64,000 bases of DNA from contig NZ_UAVD01000003.1 in NCBI RefSeq assembly GCF_900460065.1, positions 36,177 to 100,176 of the forward strand, in the 5' to 3' direction. This DNA is from Streptomyces griseus. GTDB taxonomy: Bacteria; Actinomycetota; Actinomycetes; Streptomycetales; Streptomycetaceae. Below, piece by piece: positions 16,419 to 23,781 of the stretch. Position numbers and translations under genes: made by a program. The stretch's first letter is position 1; each line of letters begins with the position of its first letter. The notes beneath the pieces were generated by a model. The model did no database searches, was not told the origin of the DNA, and saw only the letters and a program-made list of their open reading frames with translations.

Positions 16419-16925
16419 CTACTGCGCGGCGGGCGGCTCGTCCGCGGGCCGGGCGGCATGGTCCCGGGAGAGTTCTTCGAGCCGCTCGATGCCGTGGTTG
16501 AACTCGACCATCAGCGTGAGGAACTCCTGGGTGCGCGCGTCGCTCCACCCGGCCGCCTCGATCAGCCGCGCGGCCCCGGCCCGGCTGATGGCCCGGTCGG
16601 CCTCCAGCCGCTCCAGACCCAGCGGGGTGGGGCGGAAGGTCCGGGCGCCCGCCCGCGTGGCGGCGTCGATCCGCTCGACGAGGCCGTGCCGGAGCATGGT
16701 GCCCACCTGCCGGTGGATGGTGGACACGTCCGCCTGGAAGGTGTGCGCCAGCTCCTTCAGCGTCAGCGGCTCGCCCGTCTCCATCCGGGTGAGGAGCACA
16801 TAGGCCGAGCGGTCGAGGCTCTGGCCGATGCGGGGGCCGCGCGAGGCGATGAAATGCCTGGAGAGCAGGGTCAGCTCCCGTTCGAGGTCATGGAGGCGGG
16901 CGTCCTGCTCGCTCGGCGGTGTCAT
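16419..16925 (-). CDS. MarR family transcriptional regulator
   Basis: Protein of 168 residues, ATG 16925, with GGAAGGGA upstream. The winged-helix core is clear: LTLKELAHTFQADVSTIHRQVGTMLRHGLVERI, followed by the wing ATRAGARTFRPTPLGLERLE, flanked by dimerisation helices. No conserved redox cysteine is visible. It is divergent from an SDR gene, the common arrangement for a MarR repressor controlling an enzyme that handles its ligand. A 19-bp inverted repeat 18-37 bp upstream of its start is a plausible operator for autoregulation. Confidence 0.9.
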   Translation of the reverse strand: MTPPSEQDARLHDLERELTLLSRHFIASRGPRIGQSLDRSAYVLLTRMETGEPLTLKELAHTFQADVSTIHRQVGTMLRHGLVERIDAATRAGARTFRPTPLGLERLEADRAISRAGAARLIEAAGWSDARTQEFLTLMVEFNHGIERLEELSRDHAARPADEPPAAQ

Positions 16926-16943
16926 ACGTGCCGTGTCCCTTCC

Positions 16944-16962
16944 ACTGGTTCGGCGTACCAGT
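16944..16962. promoter_or_regulatory. Candidate MarR operator
   Basis: ACTGGT and ACCAGT are separated by TCGGCGT, a 6+7+6 dyad just upstream of the marR-type start codon. MarR dimers usually bind 16-20 bp inverted repeats overlapping their own promoter. The remaining intergenic DNA to 17216 also holds an AT-rich stretch around 17010-17040 with TTGATG and TATGTAACAT, a likely promoter for the SDR gene. Confidence 0.5.
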
Positions 16963-17216
16963 ATCCCCGTGGCGCCCGGACGCGAGTCCTCGCCCGCCGC
17001 CTCGCGGAGCCTTGATGTGTATGTAACATGCAAAAGCGTAGTCTTTCCCGAGCGCGGCCCCGCCGACCCGGGTCGTGGCGGCGCCCGCGTCGGACGGGCG
17101 CCGGCCCGGCTCGCCCAGCCCCGGTCCCGCGCCGCCCACGCACCGCACGGTGTCCCGGCTTCGACCGCGGTCGAAGCCCGAGACCCGTGGTGCACCCGAT
17201 TCGAAGGAGACAGCCC

Positions 17217-18014
17217 ATGGAACGCCTGAAGGACAAGGTCGCCGTCATCACCGGCGGCGGCAGCGGCATCGGCCGGGCCGCCTCCCGGCTCATGAGCCGG
17301 GAGGGAGCGCGGGTCGTCGTCGCGGACTACAGCACCGAGGCCGCCACGGAGACCGCCGCGCTGATCGAGGAGGCCGGCGGCCGGGCTCTGCCCGTGACGG
17401 TGGATGTCACCGACGAGGGCTCCATCGCGGACATGATCGCCGCCACCGTCGCCGAGTTCGGCTCCCTGAACGTGCTGTGCAACCACGTCGGCGGCACCGA
17501 CCCGCGCACCGACCTGGACGTGCTGCGCATGAGCATGGACGAGTTCGACCGGGCGGTCTCCCGCAATGTGACCAGCACGCTCCTCGGCACCCGGCACGCG
17601 CTCCCGCACATGATCCGCGCGGGCGGCGGATCGGTGATCAACACCGCCTCGGTCGCCGCACTGGTCGGTGACGTCCTCCAGACCTCCTACGGGGCGGTCA
17701 AGGCGGCCGTCGTCAGCATCACCAAGTCCATCGCCGTCCAGTACGGGCCCCAGAACGTGCGCTGCAACGCCATCGCCCCCGGCGCCGTCCTGACTCCCGC
17801 GCTGGAGAACAACCTGCCGCCCGGCGTCATCCAGAGCCTCACCGAGGGCAACGCCCTGCCCTACCTCGGCTCGCCCGAGGACATCGGCCACACGATGGTC
17901 TTCCTCGCCTCCGACGAGTCCCGCTACCTCACCGGCCAGCTGCTGGTCGTCGACGGCGGGATGACCATGCAGTCCTCCGCCGCTCCGGGACGGCGGGCCC
18001 AGCTCCCGGACTGA
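17217..18014 (+). CDS. SDR family oxidoreductase
   Basis: Protein of 265 residues, ATG 17217, with a strong GAAGGAGA site. Classical short-chain dehydrogenase motifs: cofactor loop TGGGSGIG at about 12-19; the structural NNAG motif appears as NHVG; catalytic Ser (SVAALVGDVLQTS) and Y-x-x-x-K as SYGAVKAAV; and the C-terminal YLTGQLLVVDGGMT typical of FabG-like enzymes. Reaction is NAD(P)-dependent alcohol/ketone interconversion of unknown substrate. Divergence from the MarR gene suggests repression by it. Confidence 0.9.
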   Translation: MERLKDKVAVITGGGSGIGRAASRLMSREGARVVVADYSTEAATETAALIEEAGGRALPVTVDVTDEGSIADMIAATVAEFGSLNVLCNHVGGTDPRTDLDVLRMSMDEFDRAVSRNVTSTLLGTRHALPHMIRAGGGSVINTASVAALVGDVLQTSYGAVKAAVVSITKSIAVQYGPQNVRCNAIAPGAVLTPALENNLPPGVIQSLTEGNALPYLGSPEDIGHTMVFLASDESRYLTGQLLVVDGGMTMQSSAAPGRRAQLPD

Positions 18015-18093
18015 TCTCCGCGGCACGGCTCGCGGGCGGCGGGCGACGCACGGCGCAGCGCCCGGCCGGCGGTGCGGCCGGCAGCGGGGGCGA

Positions 18094-18124
18094 CGGGGGC
18101 GGCGGGTGTTCCACCCCGCCCCCG
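18094..18124. terminator. Bidirectional hairpin between SDR and FUSC genes
   Basis: CGGGGGCG (18094-18101) pairs with CGCCCCCG (18117-18124), and after a two-base bulge GGGTG pairs with CACCC around a TTC loop. It lies ten bases beyond the FUSC stop codon and 80 bp after the SDR stop, so it suits termination of both convergent transcripts. Confidence 0.7.
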
Positions 18125-18133
18125 CTCCGCTCC

Positions 18134-19639
18134 TCAGGCGTGCGTCGACGCCGCGTAGGGAGCGTGGCTCAGCGGGCTGACGAGTTGGGCGAGGGCACGC
18201 TCCAGGCCGTGCAGGTGGGCCAGAGCGGGTTCGGTCGCGGTGGGGCGGTGCGCCTGGACGGGAACGGCGGGAACCGTGCCGGGGCGGGGCGCGGTGAGGA
18301 TCTCCACGGCCGCCTCGACGCGGGCGCAGGCGGCCGACAGGCGTGCGTCGTGCGAGGCGTCCGGGTCGGCGGCGATCGAGGCCAGGCCCCGGACCTCGGT
18401 CACGCAGTCGTCCAGCAGCGCGAGCACCTGCCGGGCGCGCGCCTTGCGGGCCCGCAGCGGGCTCAGGGGGTGCACCAGCGGCGCGATGGAGAGCCGGACC
18501 CGGCCGAGCAGCACCTCCAGCTCGGCGACGCGGGGGCCGGGGTCGGCGAGCGCCGAGCCGGCGAGCCGGTCGGCGGCCTCCGCCGTGCAGGCGTGGACGC
18601 ACCGCAGGGCCTTCTGGATCCACGCGTCGGTGATGGAGTGGGTGGTGACGGGAAGGACCAGCAGCACGGCGAGCACCGCACCGAGGGAGCCGACGGCGGT
18701 CTCCGCGACGCGCAGCCAGAGCAGGGCGGCGTCCAGGACGCCCAGCGCCCCGTAGAGCATGCCGGCCATCACCGTCACGAAGAACATCATCCAGCTGTAC
18801 GAGACCGCCGCCGCGTAGAAGATGCCGAAGACGCTGACCGCGACGACGACGGCCGTCGGGGCCCCCGCGCCGTCGAGCGGGATGGCCACGGCGAAACCCG
18901 CGACGATCCCGATCACCGTGCCCAGGACCCGCCGGAAGCCCCGTACGAGCGTCTCGCCCCGCGAGGTGGTGTTCACGAAGACCCACCAGGTGGCTCCCAC
19001 GGCCCAGTACCACCGCTGGTCGGACAGGAGCTGCCCCAAGCCCAGCGCGAAGGCCCCGCCCAGGGTGGCCTGGACGGCCTGCCGGGTGGTGATGCGCAGC
19101 GGGCCCCGGCCCTTTGGGGGTGCGGGCACGGGCACGACGGGCAGCCGCCGCTCGTAGCACCACAGGCCGAAGCGCACGGTGGCCGAGGCGCCCAGGGAGA
19201 GCAGCACGGCGGCGTACAGCTCCGGCAGCTGACCGGGCACGGTGTGCAGGAACTGGGCGGCGAACAGCATCATGAACGCGAAGACGCCCAGCGCGTGGCC
19301 GCGCGGTCCCCAGCGCCGCGCGTACACGCCCGCCCCCATCACCGCGAGGAAGACCAGGTCGCGGGCGACCGGATGGTCGTGCAGTACGGCGGCGACGGCG
19401 AGGACGGGCAGGCCGACGACGGGGAGCAGGGCGGTGGTGACCGCCTGGCCGCGCACGGTCGGGTCGGTCACGGTGAACAGGGCGAGCAGCGCCGCGAGAC
19501 CGCCCGTGATCGCCGCCACGAGCGAGTGGCCGACGAGGCCGCACAGCGCGACCGCGAGGCTGATGCCGAGGACGCCCCGGCCTGCGAAGCGCAGCCGCAC
19601 CCGCCCCGGGTCCGGCGCCATGAACACCCTCTTCAGCAC
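18134..19639 (-). CDS. FUSC family integral membrane protein
   Basis: Protein of 501 residues if GTG 19639 is used; GGAAGGGG lies seven bases upstream. ATG 19621 (MAPDPGRVRLRF) is a later alternative. Two blocks of about five to six membrane helices (residues 15-165 and 190-340) are each followed by soluble parts; the motif region LLSDQRWYWAVGATWWVFVNTTSRGETLVRGFRRVLGTVIG matches the FUSC/aromatic-acid-exporter fold. The C-terminal 150 residues are cytoplasmic and helical. The family includes efflux pumps for aromatic acids and fusaric acid. A terminator with a T tract sits in its leader. Confidence 0.85.
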   Translation of the reverse strand: MLKRVFMAPDPGRVRLRFAGRGVLGISLAVALCGLVGHSLVAAITGGLAALLALFTVTDPTVRGQAVTTALLPVVGLPVLAVAAVLHDHPVARDLVFLAVMGAGVYARRWGPRGHALGVFAFMMLFAAQFLHTVPGQLPELYAAVLLSLGASATVRFGLWCYERRLPVVPVPAPPKGRGPLRITTRQAVQATLGGAFALGLGQLLSDQRWYWAVGATWWVFVNTTSRGETLVRGFRRVLGTVIGIVAGFAVAIPLDGAGAPTAVVVAVSVFGIFYAAAVSYSWMMFFVTVMAGMLYGALGVLDAALLWLRVAETAVGSLGAVLAVLLVLPVTTHSITDAWIQKALRCVHACTAEAADRLAGSALADPGPRVAELEVLLGRVRLSIAPLVHPLSPLRARKARARQVLALLDDCVTEVRGLASIAADPDASHDARLSAACARVEAAVEILTAPRPGTVPAVPVQAHRPTATEPALAHLHGLERALAQLVSPLSHAPYAASTHA

Positions 19640-19719
19640 ACTTCCGCCCCTTCCGCGTCCCCGCAGAACTCGCATGAAAAAGGCGCCGCGGAAGTCCGCA
19701 GCGCCATTGATGGATCCAT
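19633..19719 (-). CDS. Possible leader peptide ORF of the FUSC gene (28 aa)
   Basis: ATG 19719 opens a 28-codon frame (MDPSMALRTSAAPFS...GAEVC) that spans the terminator hairpin and ends in TGA at 19635-19633, overlapping the first codons of FUSC. Such overlap would allow translational coupling. There is no strong ribosome-binding site before it, so translation is uncertain; the competing frame from ATG 19727 contains two closely spaced Trp codons. Confidence 0.3.
   Translation of the reverse strand: MDPSMALRTSAAPFSCEFCGDAEGAEVC
19677..19705 (-). terminator. Leader terminator/attenuator of the FUSC gene
   Basis: Read on the minus strand, GGCGCTGCGG pairs with CCGCGGCGCC (one G-T pair) around ACTT and is followed at once by five T residues. 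A ten-pair GC stem plus T tract is a textbook intrinsic terminator, rare in this GC-rich setting, and it lies upstream of the FUSC start rather than after a gene. Two short overlapping ORFs cross it: one from ATG 19727 (MLQWIHQWRCG) and one of 28 codons from ATG 19719 whose TGA overlaps the start of FUSC. Confidence 0.7.
19710..19719. promoter_or_regulatory. ATGGATCCAT palindrome in the FUSC/Lrp intergenic region
   Basis: Perfect 10-bp palindrome within a locally AT-richer stretch (19706-19735) between the divergent FUSC and Lrp-type genes. It overlaps the first codons of the putative leader ORF. The rest of the 313-bp intergenic region, 19736-19952, shows no gene. Confidence 0.35.
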
Positions 19720-19952
19720 TGCAGCATCTATCGGGCCCTTGGATCAAACCGGGACGAGAACCATGTGCCAATGGCCCAGTGAAGCCCGGTGATCTTCGGC
19801 CGGTGGCGTGCCAACGGACCACCAGGGGCGGGCGCCGCCGCGCGCCCGGCGGAAGCACGCACCGGACGACCGGGCTCCGGTTCGGGGCGGGGCGCCCCGC
19901 CCTGGGTACAGTCGGGGCCGCACCGGACGGCTCGGAAGGAGATCTGCGGATC

Positions 19953-20462
19953 ATGGCGGTGGACGTTCTCGACACCCGGATCCTGCGGCTGCTGATCGAG
20001 CAGCCGCGTACCAGCGTCCGGGAGTACGCGCGCATCCTCGGGGTGGCCCGCGGCACGCTGCAGGCCCGGCTCGACCGGCTGGAGCGCGACGGCGTGATCA
20101 CCGGTACCGGGCCGACCCTCTCCCCCGCCGCGCTCGGCCATCCCGTGCTCGCCTTCGTCCACCTGGAGGTCACCCAGGGGCATCTGGTCGAGGTGGGCGA
20201 CGCCCTGGCGGCCGTGCCGGAGATCATCGAGGCGTTCTCGACGACGGGCGGGGGCGATCTGCTGACCCGCGTCGTCGCCCGGGACGCCGGGCATCTGGAG
20301 GACGTGATCCAGCGGCTGATCCAGCTGCCGGGGGTCGTCAGGACCCGGACCGACGTGGCGCTCCGCGAGCGGGTGGCGCACCGGGTGCTGCCGCTGGTCG
20401 AATCCGTGGGGCGCGCGGCGGGCGACCGGGACCGGCCGGGTCCCGGGGCCGGCCGGGGGTGA
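19953..20462 (+). CDS. Lrp/AsnC family transcriptional regulator
   Basis: Protein of 169 residues, ATG 19953, preceded by GGAAGGAG at a long spacing. An N-terminal helix-turn-helix (VDVLDTRILRLLIEQPRTSVREYARILGVARGTLQARLDRLERDGVI) is followed by the RAM ligand-binding domain (AFVHLEVTQGHLVEVGDALAAVPEIIEAF...GDLLTRVVARD). The C-terminal 30 residues are Pro/Arg/Gly-rich. Family members bind amino acids or related ligands and often control a divergent transporter; here the FUSC gene is divergent, making it the likely target. Confidence 0.88.
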   Translation: MAVDVLDTRILRLLIEQPRTSVREYARILGVARGTLQARLDRLERDGVITGTGPTLSPAALGHPVLAFVHLEVTQGHLVEVGDALAAVPEIIEAFSTTGGGDLLTRVVARDAGHLEDVIQRLIQLPGVVRTRTDVALRERVAHRVLPLVESVGRAAGDRDRPGPGAGRG

Positions 20463-20499
20463 CCGGGCCGACCGTCAGGGGCTGGGGCATGCTGGGGCC

Positions 20500-21192
20500 A
20501 TGACGCCCCGCCCCGTGACCGAGCCCGGCCCTCACGTGATCTTCGATCTCGACGGAACGCTGGTGGACAGCGAGCCGAACTACTTCGAGGCCGGGCGCCG
20601 GCTGCTCGCCCGGTACGGGGTCCGGGACTTCGACTGGGAGGCCCACACCCGGTTCATCGGCATCGGCACCCGGGAGACGCTGACGGTTCTGCGCGCGGAG
20701 TACGGGATCGACGCCCCGGTCGAGGAGCTCCTCGCCGGGAAGAACGCCCTCTATCTGGAGCTGGCCGGGTCGTCGACCGAGGTCTTCCCGCAGATGCGGG
20801 TCTTCGTGGAGCGCCTGCACGCGGCCGGGGTGCCGATGGCGGTGGCCTCCGGTTCGTCCCGGGCCGCGATCGGGGCGGTCCTCGCGGTGACCGGGCTGGA
20901 CGCGTACATCCCGCTGTACGTCTCCGCCGAGGAGGTCGCGCACGGCAAGCCGGAGCCGGACGTCTTCCTGGAGACGGCCCGGCGGATGGCGGCGGAGCCG
21001 GCGGACTGCGTGGTGCTGGAGGACGCGCCTCCCGGAGCGGCGGCCGCGCACGCGGCGGGCATGCGGTGCTTCGCCGTCCCCTATGTGCCGGGGACGGCGT
21101 CGGACCCGGCGTTCGGAACCGCCGAACTGCTTTTCGTGGACGGGCAGTCCGCGTTCACGGCCGATGCCGCGTACCGTCGGCTGCTCGGCTGA
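20500..21192 (+). CDS. HAD-IA family phosphatase / beta-phosphoglucomutase-like
   Basis: Protein of 230 residues. Motif I is complete, VIFDLDGTLVDSEP (about 13-26); motif II is AVASGSS, motif III the lysine of AHGKPEPDVFLE, and motif IV VVLEDAPPGAAAAHAAGM. A four-helix cap lies between motifs I and II. This is the beta-phosphoglucomutase/phosphatase group that acts on sugar phosphates; exact substrate cannot be told. It lies 37 bp after the Lrp gene and may be co-transcribed. The following 214 bp to the kinase gene contain only a short CCCGGCGCCGGG palindrome near 21219-21230. Confidence 0.85.
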   Translation: MTPRPVTEPGPHVIFDLDGTLVDSEPNYFEAGRRLLARYGVRDFDWEAHTRFIGIGTRETLTVLRAEYGIDAPVEELLAGKNALYLELAGSSTEVFPQMRVFVERLHAAGVPMAVASGSSRAAIGAVLAVTGLDAYIPLYVSAEEVAHGKPEPDVFLETARRMAAEPADCVVLEDAPPGAAAAHAAGMRCFAVPYVPGTASDPAFGTAELLFVDGQSAFTADAAYRRLLG

Positions 21193-21406
21193 ACCGGGGT
21201 CCGGCGGGCGCTCCCGGCGCCGGGACGGGCGCGGAGGGGTACCGGCCCGTCAGCAGAGCCCGGGGAAAGGGCCGTCGGGGCATCGGGGCTCCGCCGGACC
21301 GATATCCTGATCATGTCCTTCGCCGCTCCGCCCCGGACTCCGCCGGAGAGCGGGAACAACGGGGCCCGGCAGCCGGAGCGGGCCACAATTCGAGACAGGT
21401 GCACAG

Positions 21407-22630
21407 GTGCTGGTAGCTGGTCGGTACCGATTGGTATCCCCCATCGGTCGTGGCGGCATGGGCGAGGTGTGGCGTGCCACCGACGAGGTGCTGGGGCGTG
21501 CCGTGGCCGTGAAGCTGCTGCTGGGCGACCAGGCGGACGCCTCGTCGACCGCCCGCTTCCGGCTGGAGGCGCAGACCGCCGCGCGGCTGAGCCATCCGCA
21601 TCTGGTGGCCGTGTTCGACTTCGGGGCCTGGGAGGACCGGTTCTTCCTGGTGATGGAGCTGGTCGAGGGGCAGAGCCTCGGGGACCTGCTGGCCGCCCAG
21701 GAGCGGGTCCATCCCGAACAGGTCGCCCGGATCGCGGGCCAGGCCGCCGCCGGGCTGGCCGCCGCGCACCGCCAGGGCATCGTCCACCGCGACATCAAGC
21801 CGGGCAACCTGATGCTGGACGCGGACGGCTCGGTGAAGATCGGCGACTTCGGGATCGCCCAGTTCGTGGACGACCCCTCGACCGCGCTGACGACGGCCGG
21901 CCACATCGTCGGGACGAGCCTCTATCTGGCCCCCGAGCGGGCGCTGGGACGGACCGCCGACTCGGCGTCGGACATGTACTCCCTGGGTTGTGTCGTCTAT
22001 CAACTGCTGCTCGGTCAGCCGCCGTTCCGCTCCGACACGGCGACCGCGACGCTGTACCAGCATGTCGACACCCCGCCGGTCCCGCTGCGGCAGCGGGGCG
22101 TGGAGATATCGGCCGCCTTCGACTCGTATCTCCTCGGGCTGCTGGCCAAGCAGCCGGAGGAACGGCCCACCGCGCAGCAGGTCTCCGACTGGTTCCGCAC
22201 CGACGCCTGGCGCGGCCGGCCGGAGCCGCTTCCCCTCCAGACGCCCACGTCCCACCGGGCGCCCGCCCCCCTGGCCCCGAAGCCCTCCCCTGCCGGGCCG
22301 CCGGCGCCGGTCGCCCCGACGACGTACCGGCTCCCGGGGCCCACGGGGCGAAGACGGCAGGCGCCGACCCGATCGGCTCCGGCCCGTCGTCGCAGCACCC
22401 GTGAGGCGATACGACGGCGGCCCAGGGTGGCCAGTGCCATCGCGGGCACCGCGACGTTCCTGGCCGCCGTGTACCTCGGGATGATCCTCTTCTCCCCGGA
22501 CTCCAGCTCGGCCGGAACGCCGGATCAGAGTCCCTCCTCGGGCCCCTCGCAGGACGTCGGCGACGGCGAGGGACAGCAGCAGGACCAGCAGGACGGCGGG
22601 CAGGGCGGGGACGACGAGCAGGACGACTGA
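21407..22630 (+). CDS. Membrane-anchored serine/threonine protein kinase
   Basis: Protein of 407 residues (GTG start). The kinase domain fills residues 1-270: glycine loop IGRGGMGEVW, catalytic lysine VAVKLL, HRDIKPGNLML, DFGIAQ and the activation segment ending GTSLYLAPER. A Pro-rich linker (about 275-345) leads to one membrane helix (VASAIAGTATFLAAVYLGMILF) and a 45-residue extracellular tail rich in Asp, Gln and Gly (QQQDQQDGGQGGDDEQDD). No PASTA domain is present, so it is not a PknB-type muropeptide sensor. Substrates are unknown. It converges with the aldo/keto reductase gene. Confidence 0.92.
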   Translation: MLVAGRYRLVSPIGRGGMGEVWRATDEVLGRAVAVKLLLGDQADASSTARFRLEAQTAARLSHPHLVAVFDFGAWEDRFFLVMELVEGQSLGDLLAAQERVHPEQVARIAGQAAAGLAAAHRQGIVHRDIKPGNLMLDADGSVKIGDFGIAQFVDDPSTALTTAGHIVGTSLYLAPERALGRTADSASDMYSLGCVVYQLLLGQPPFRSDTATATLYQHVDTPPVPLRQRGVEISAAFDSYLLGLLAKQPEERPTAQQVSDWFRTDAWRGRPEPLPLQTPTSHRAPAPLAPKPSPAGPPAPVAPTTYRLPGPTGRRRQAPTRSAPARRRSTREAIRRRPRVASAIAGTATFLAAVYLGMILFSPDSSSAGTPDQSPSSGPSQDVGDGEGQQQDQQDGGQGGDDEQDD

Positions 22631-22687
22631 GTCCCGCCCGCTCCCCTCTCTGCTTTCGGGGCTCGCCCGCTCCGGACCCGCCCGGCC

Positions 22688-23671
22688 TCACCAGCGGTCG
22701 TGGACCTCCGCGCGGATCGACCGGTCGTACAGCTCGCGTACCGCGTCCAGGGTGGACTGCGGCAGCGGCGGCAGGTCGGCCGCCGCCGCGTTGGCGCGGG
22801 CCTGTCCCACCGAGCGTGCGCCGGGGATCACACTGGTCACGCCCGGCTGCTGGATGATCCAGCGCAGCGCGGTCTGCGCCGGGGTGGCGCCCTCGGGGGC
22901 CAGTTCGGCGAACTCCGCCGCCGCGGCGACGCCGGTCGCGTAGTCGATGCCGGAGAACGTCTCGCCCCGGTCGAACGCTTCGCCGTGCCGGTTGTACGTG
23001 CGGTGGTCCTCGGGGCCGAAGACCGTGTCCTTGGTGTACTTGCCGGAGAGCAGGCCCGAGGCGAGCGGCACCCGGGCGATGATGCCGACGCCCGCCGCCG
23101 CGGCGGCCGGGAGGACCTCGTCCAGCGGCTTGAGGCGGAACGGGTTGAGGATGATCTGCACGCTCGCGACGCCGGGGCGCGCGATGGCGGTCAGCGCCTC
23201 GGCGCAGGTCTCGACGCTCACCGCGTAGGCGGCGATCCGCTGCTCGGCGACCAGGGTGTCGAGGGCGTCGTAGACGGCGTCAGAGGAGTAGACGGCACTG
23301 GGCGGGCAGTGCAGTTGTACGAGGTCGAGCGTGTCGGTCCCGAGGTTCGCGCGGGAACGGTCGTTCCAGGCGCGGAAGTTGTCCAGGACGTAGTTCTCCG
23401 GCAGCTGGTCGGCCCGGCGGCCCATCTTGGTGGCGACGAAGACGTCGGCGTCGGGGCGGGTCTTGAGGTAGCGGCCGATGAGCTGTTCGCTGCGGCCGTC
23501 GCCGTAGACGTCCGCGGTGTCGAAGAAGGTGACGCCGGATTCGACGGCAGCGTCGAGGACCCCGAAGGCGTCCTCCTCCGCGACCTCGCCCCAGTCGCCC
23601 CCGAGCTGCCAGGTGCCCTGTCCGACGACCGAGACGTCACGGCCGGTCCTGCCGAGTGTGCGCTGTTCCAT
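22688..23671 (-). CDS. Aldo/keto reductase
   Basis: Protein of 327 residues if started at ATG 23671 (MEQRTLGRTGRDVSV); ATG 23680 three codons earlier is equally possible and neither has a strong ribosome-binding site. The TIM-barrel AKR tetrad is visible: Asp/Tyr in FFDTADVYGDG, Lys in VFVATKMGRR and His in LVQLHCPPS. NADP-binding C-terminal motif IPGARSVGQARANAAA is intact. The enzyme would reduce aldehydes or ketones with NADPH. No neighbouring pathway suggests a substrate. The GH18 gene upstream is separated by a terminator. Confidence 0.88.
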   Translation of the reverse strand: MEQRTLGRTGRDVSVVGQGTWQLGGDWGEVAEEDAFGVLDAAVESGVTFFDTADVYGDGRSEQLIGRYLKTRPDADVFVATKMGRRADQLPENYVLDNFRAWNDRSRANLGTDTLDLVQLHCPPSAVYSSDAVYDALDTLVAEQRIAAYAVSVETCAEALTAIARPGVASVQIILNPFRLKPLDEVLPAAAAAGVGIIARVPLASGLLSGKYTKDTVFGPEDHRTYNRHGEAFDRGETFSGIDYATGVAAAAEFAELAPEGATPAQTALRWIIQQPGVTSVIPGARSVGQARANAAAADLPPLPQSTLDAVRELYDRSIRAEVHDRW

Positions 23672-23706
23672 GGGGATCATGCTATTCCGGTTCTCCGACG
23701 GTGAGG

Positions 23707-23744
23707 GGTGGACGGCGGCAGGAGCACCTCTGCCGCCGTCCACC
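23707..23744 (-). terminator. Hairpin terminator of the GH18 gene
   Basis: GGTGGACGGCGGCAG (23707-23721) pairs exactly with its reverse complement at 23730-23744 around an 8-base loop, 37 bp beyond the GH18 stop. It isolates the glycosidase transcript from the aldo/keto reductase gene. Confidence 0.82.
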
Positions 23745-23781
23745 GGCTTGCGGCCGCCCCGGGAGCGGGCGGGGGGGCGGG

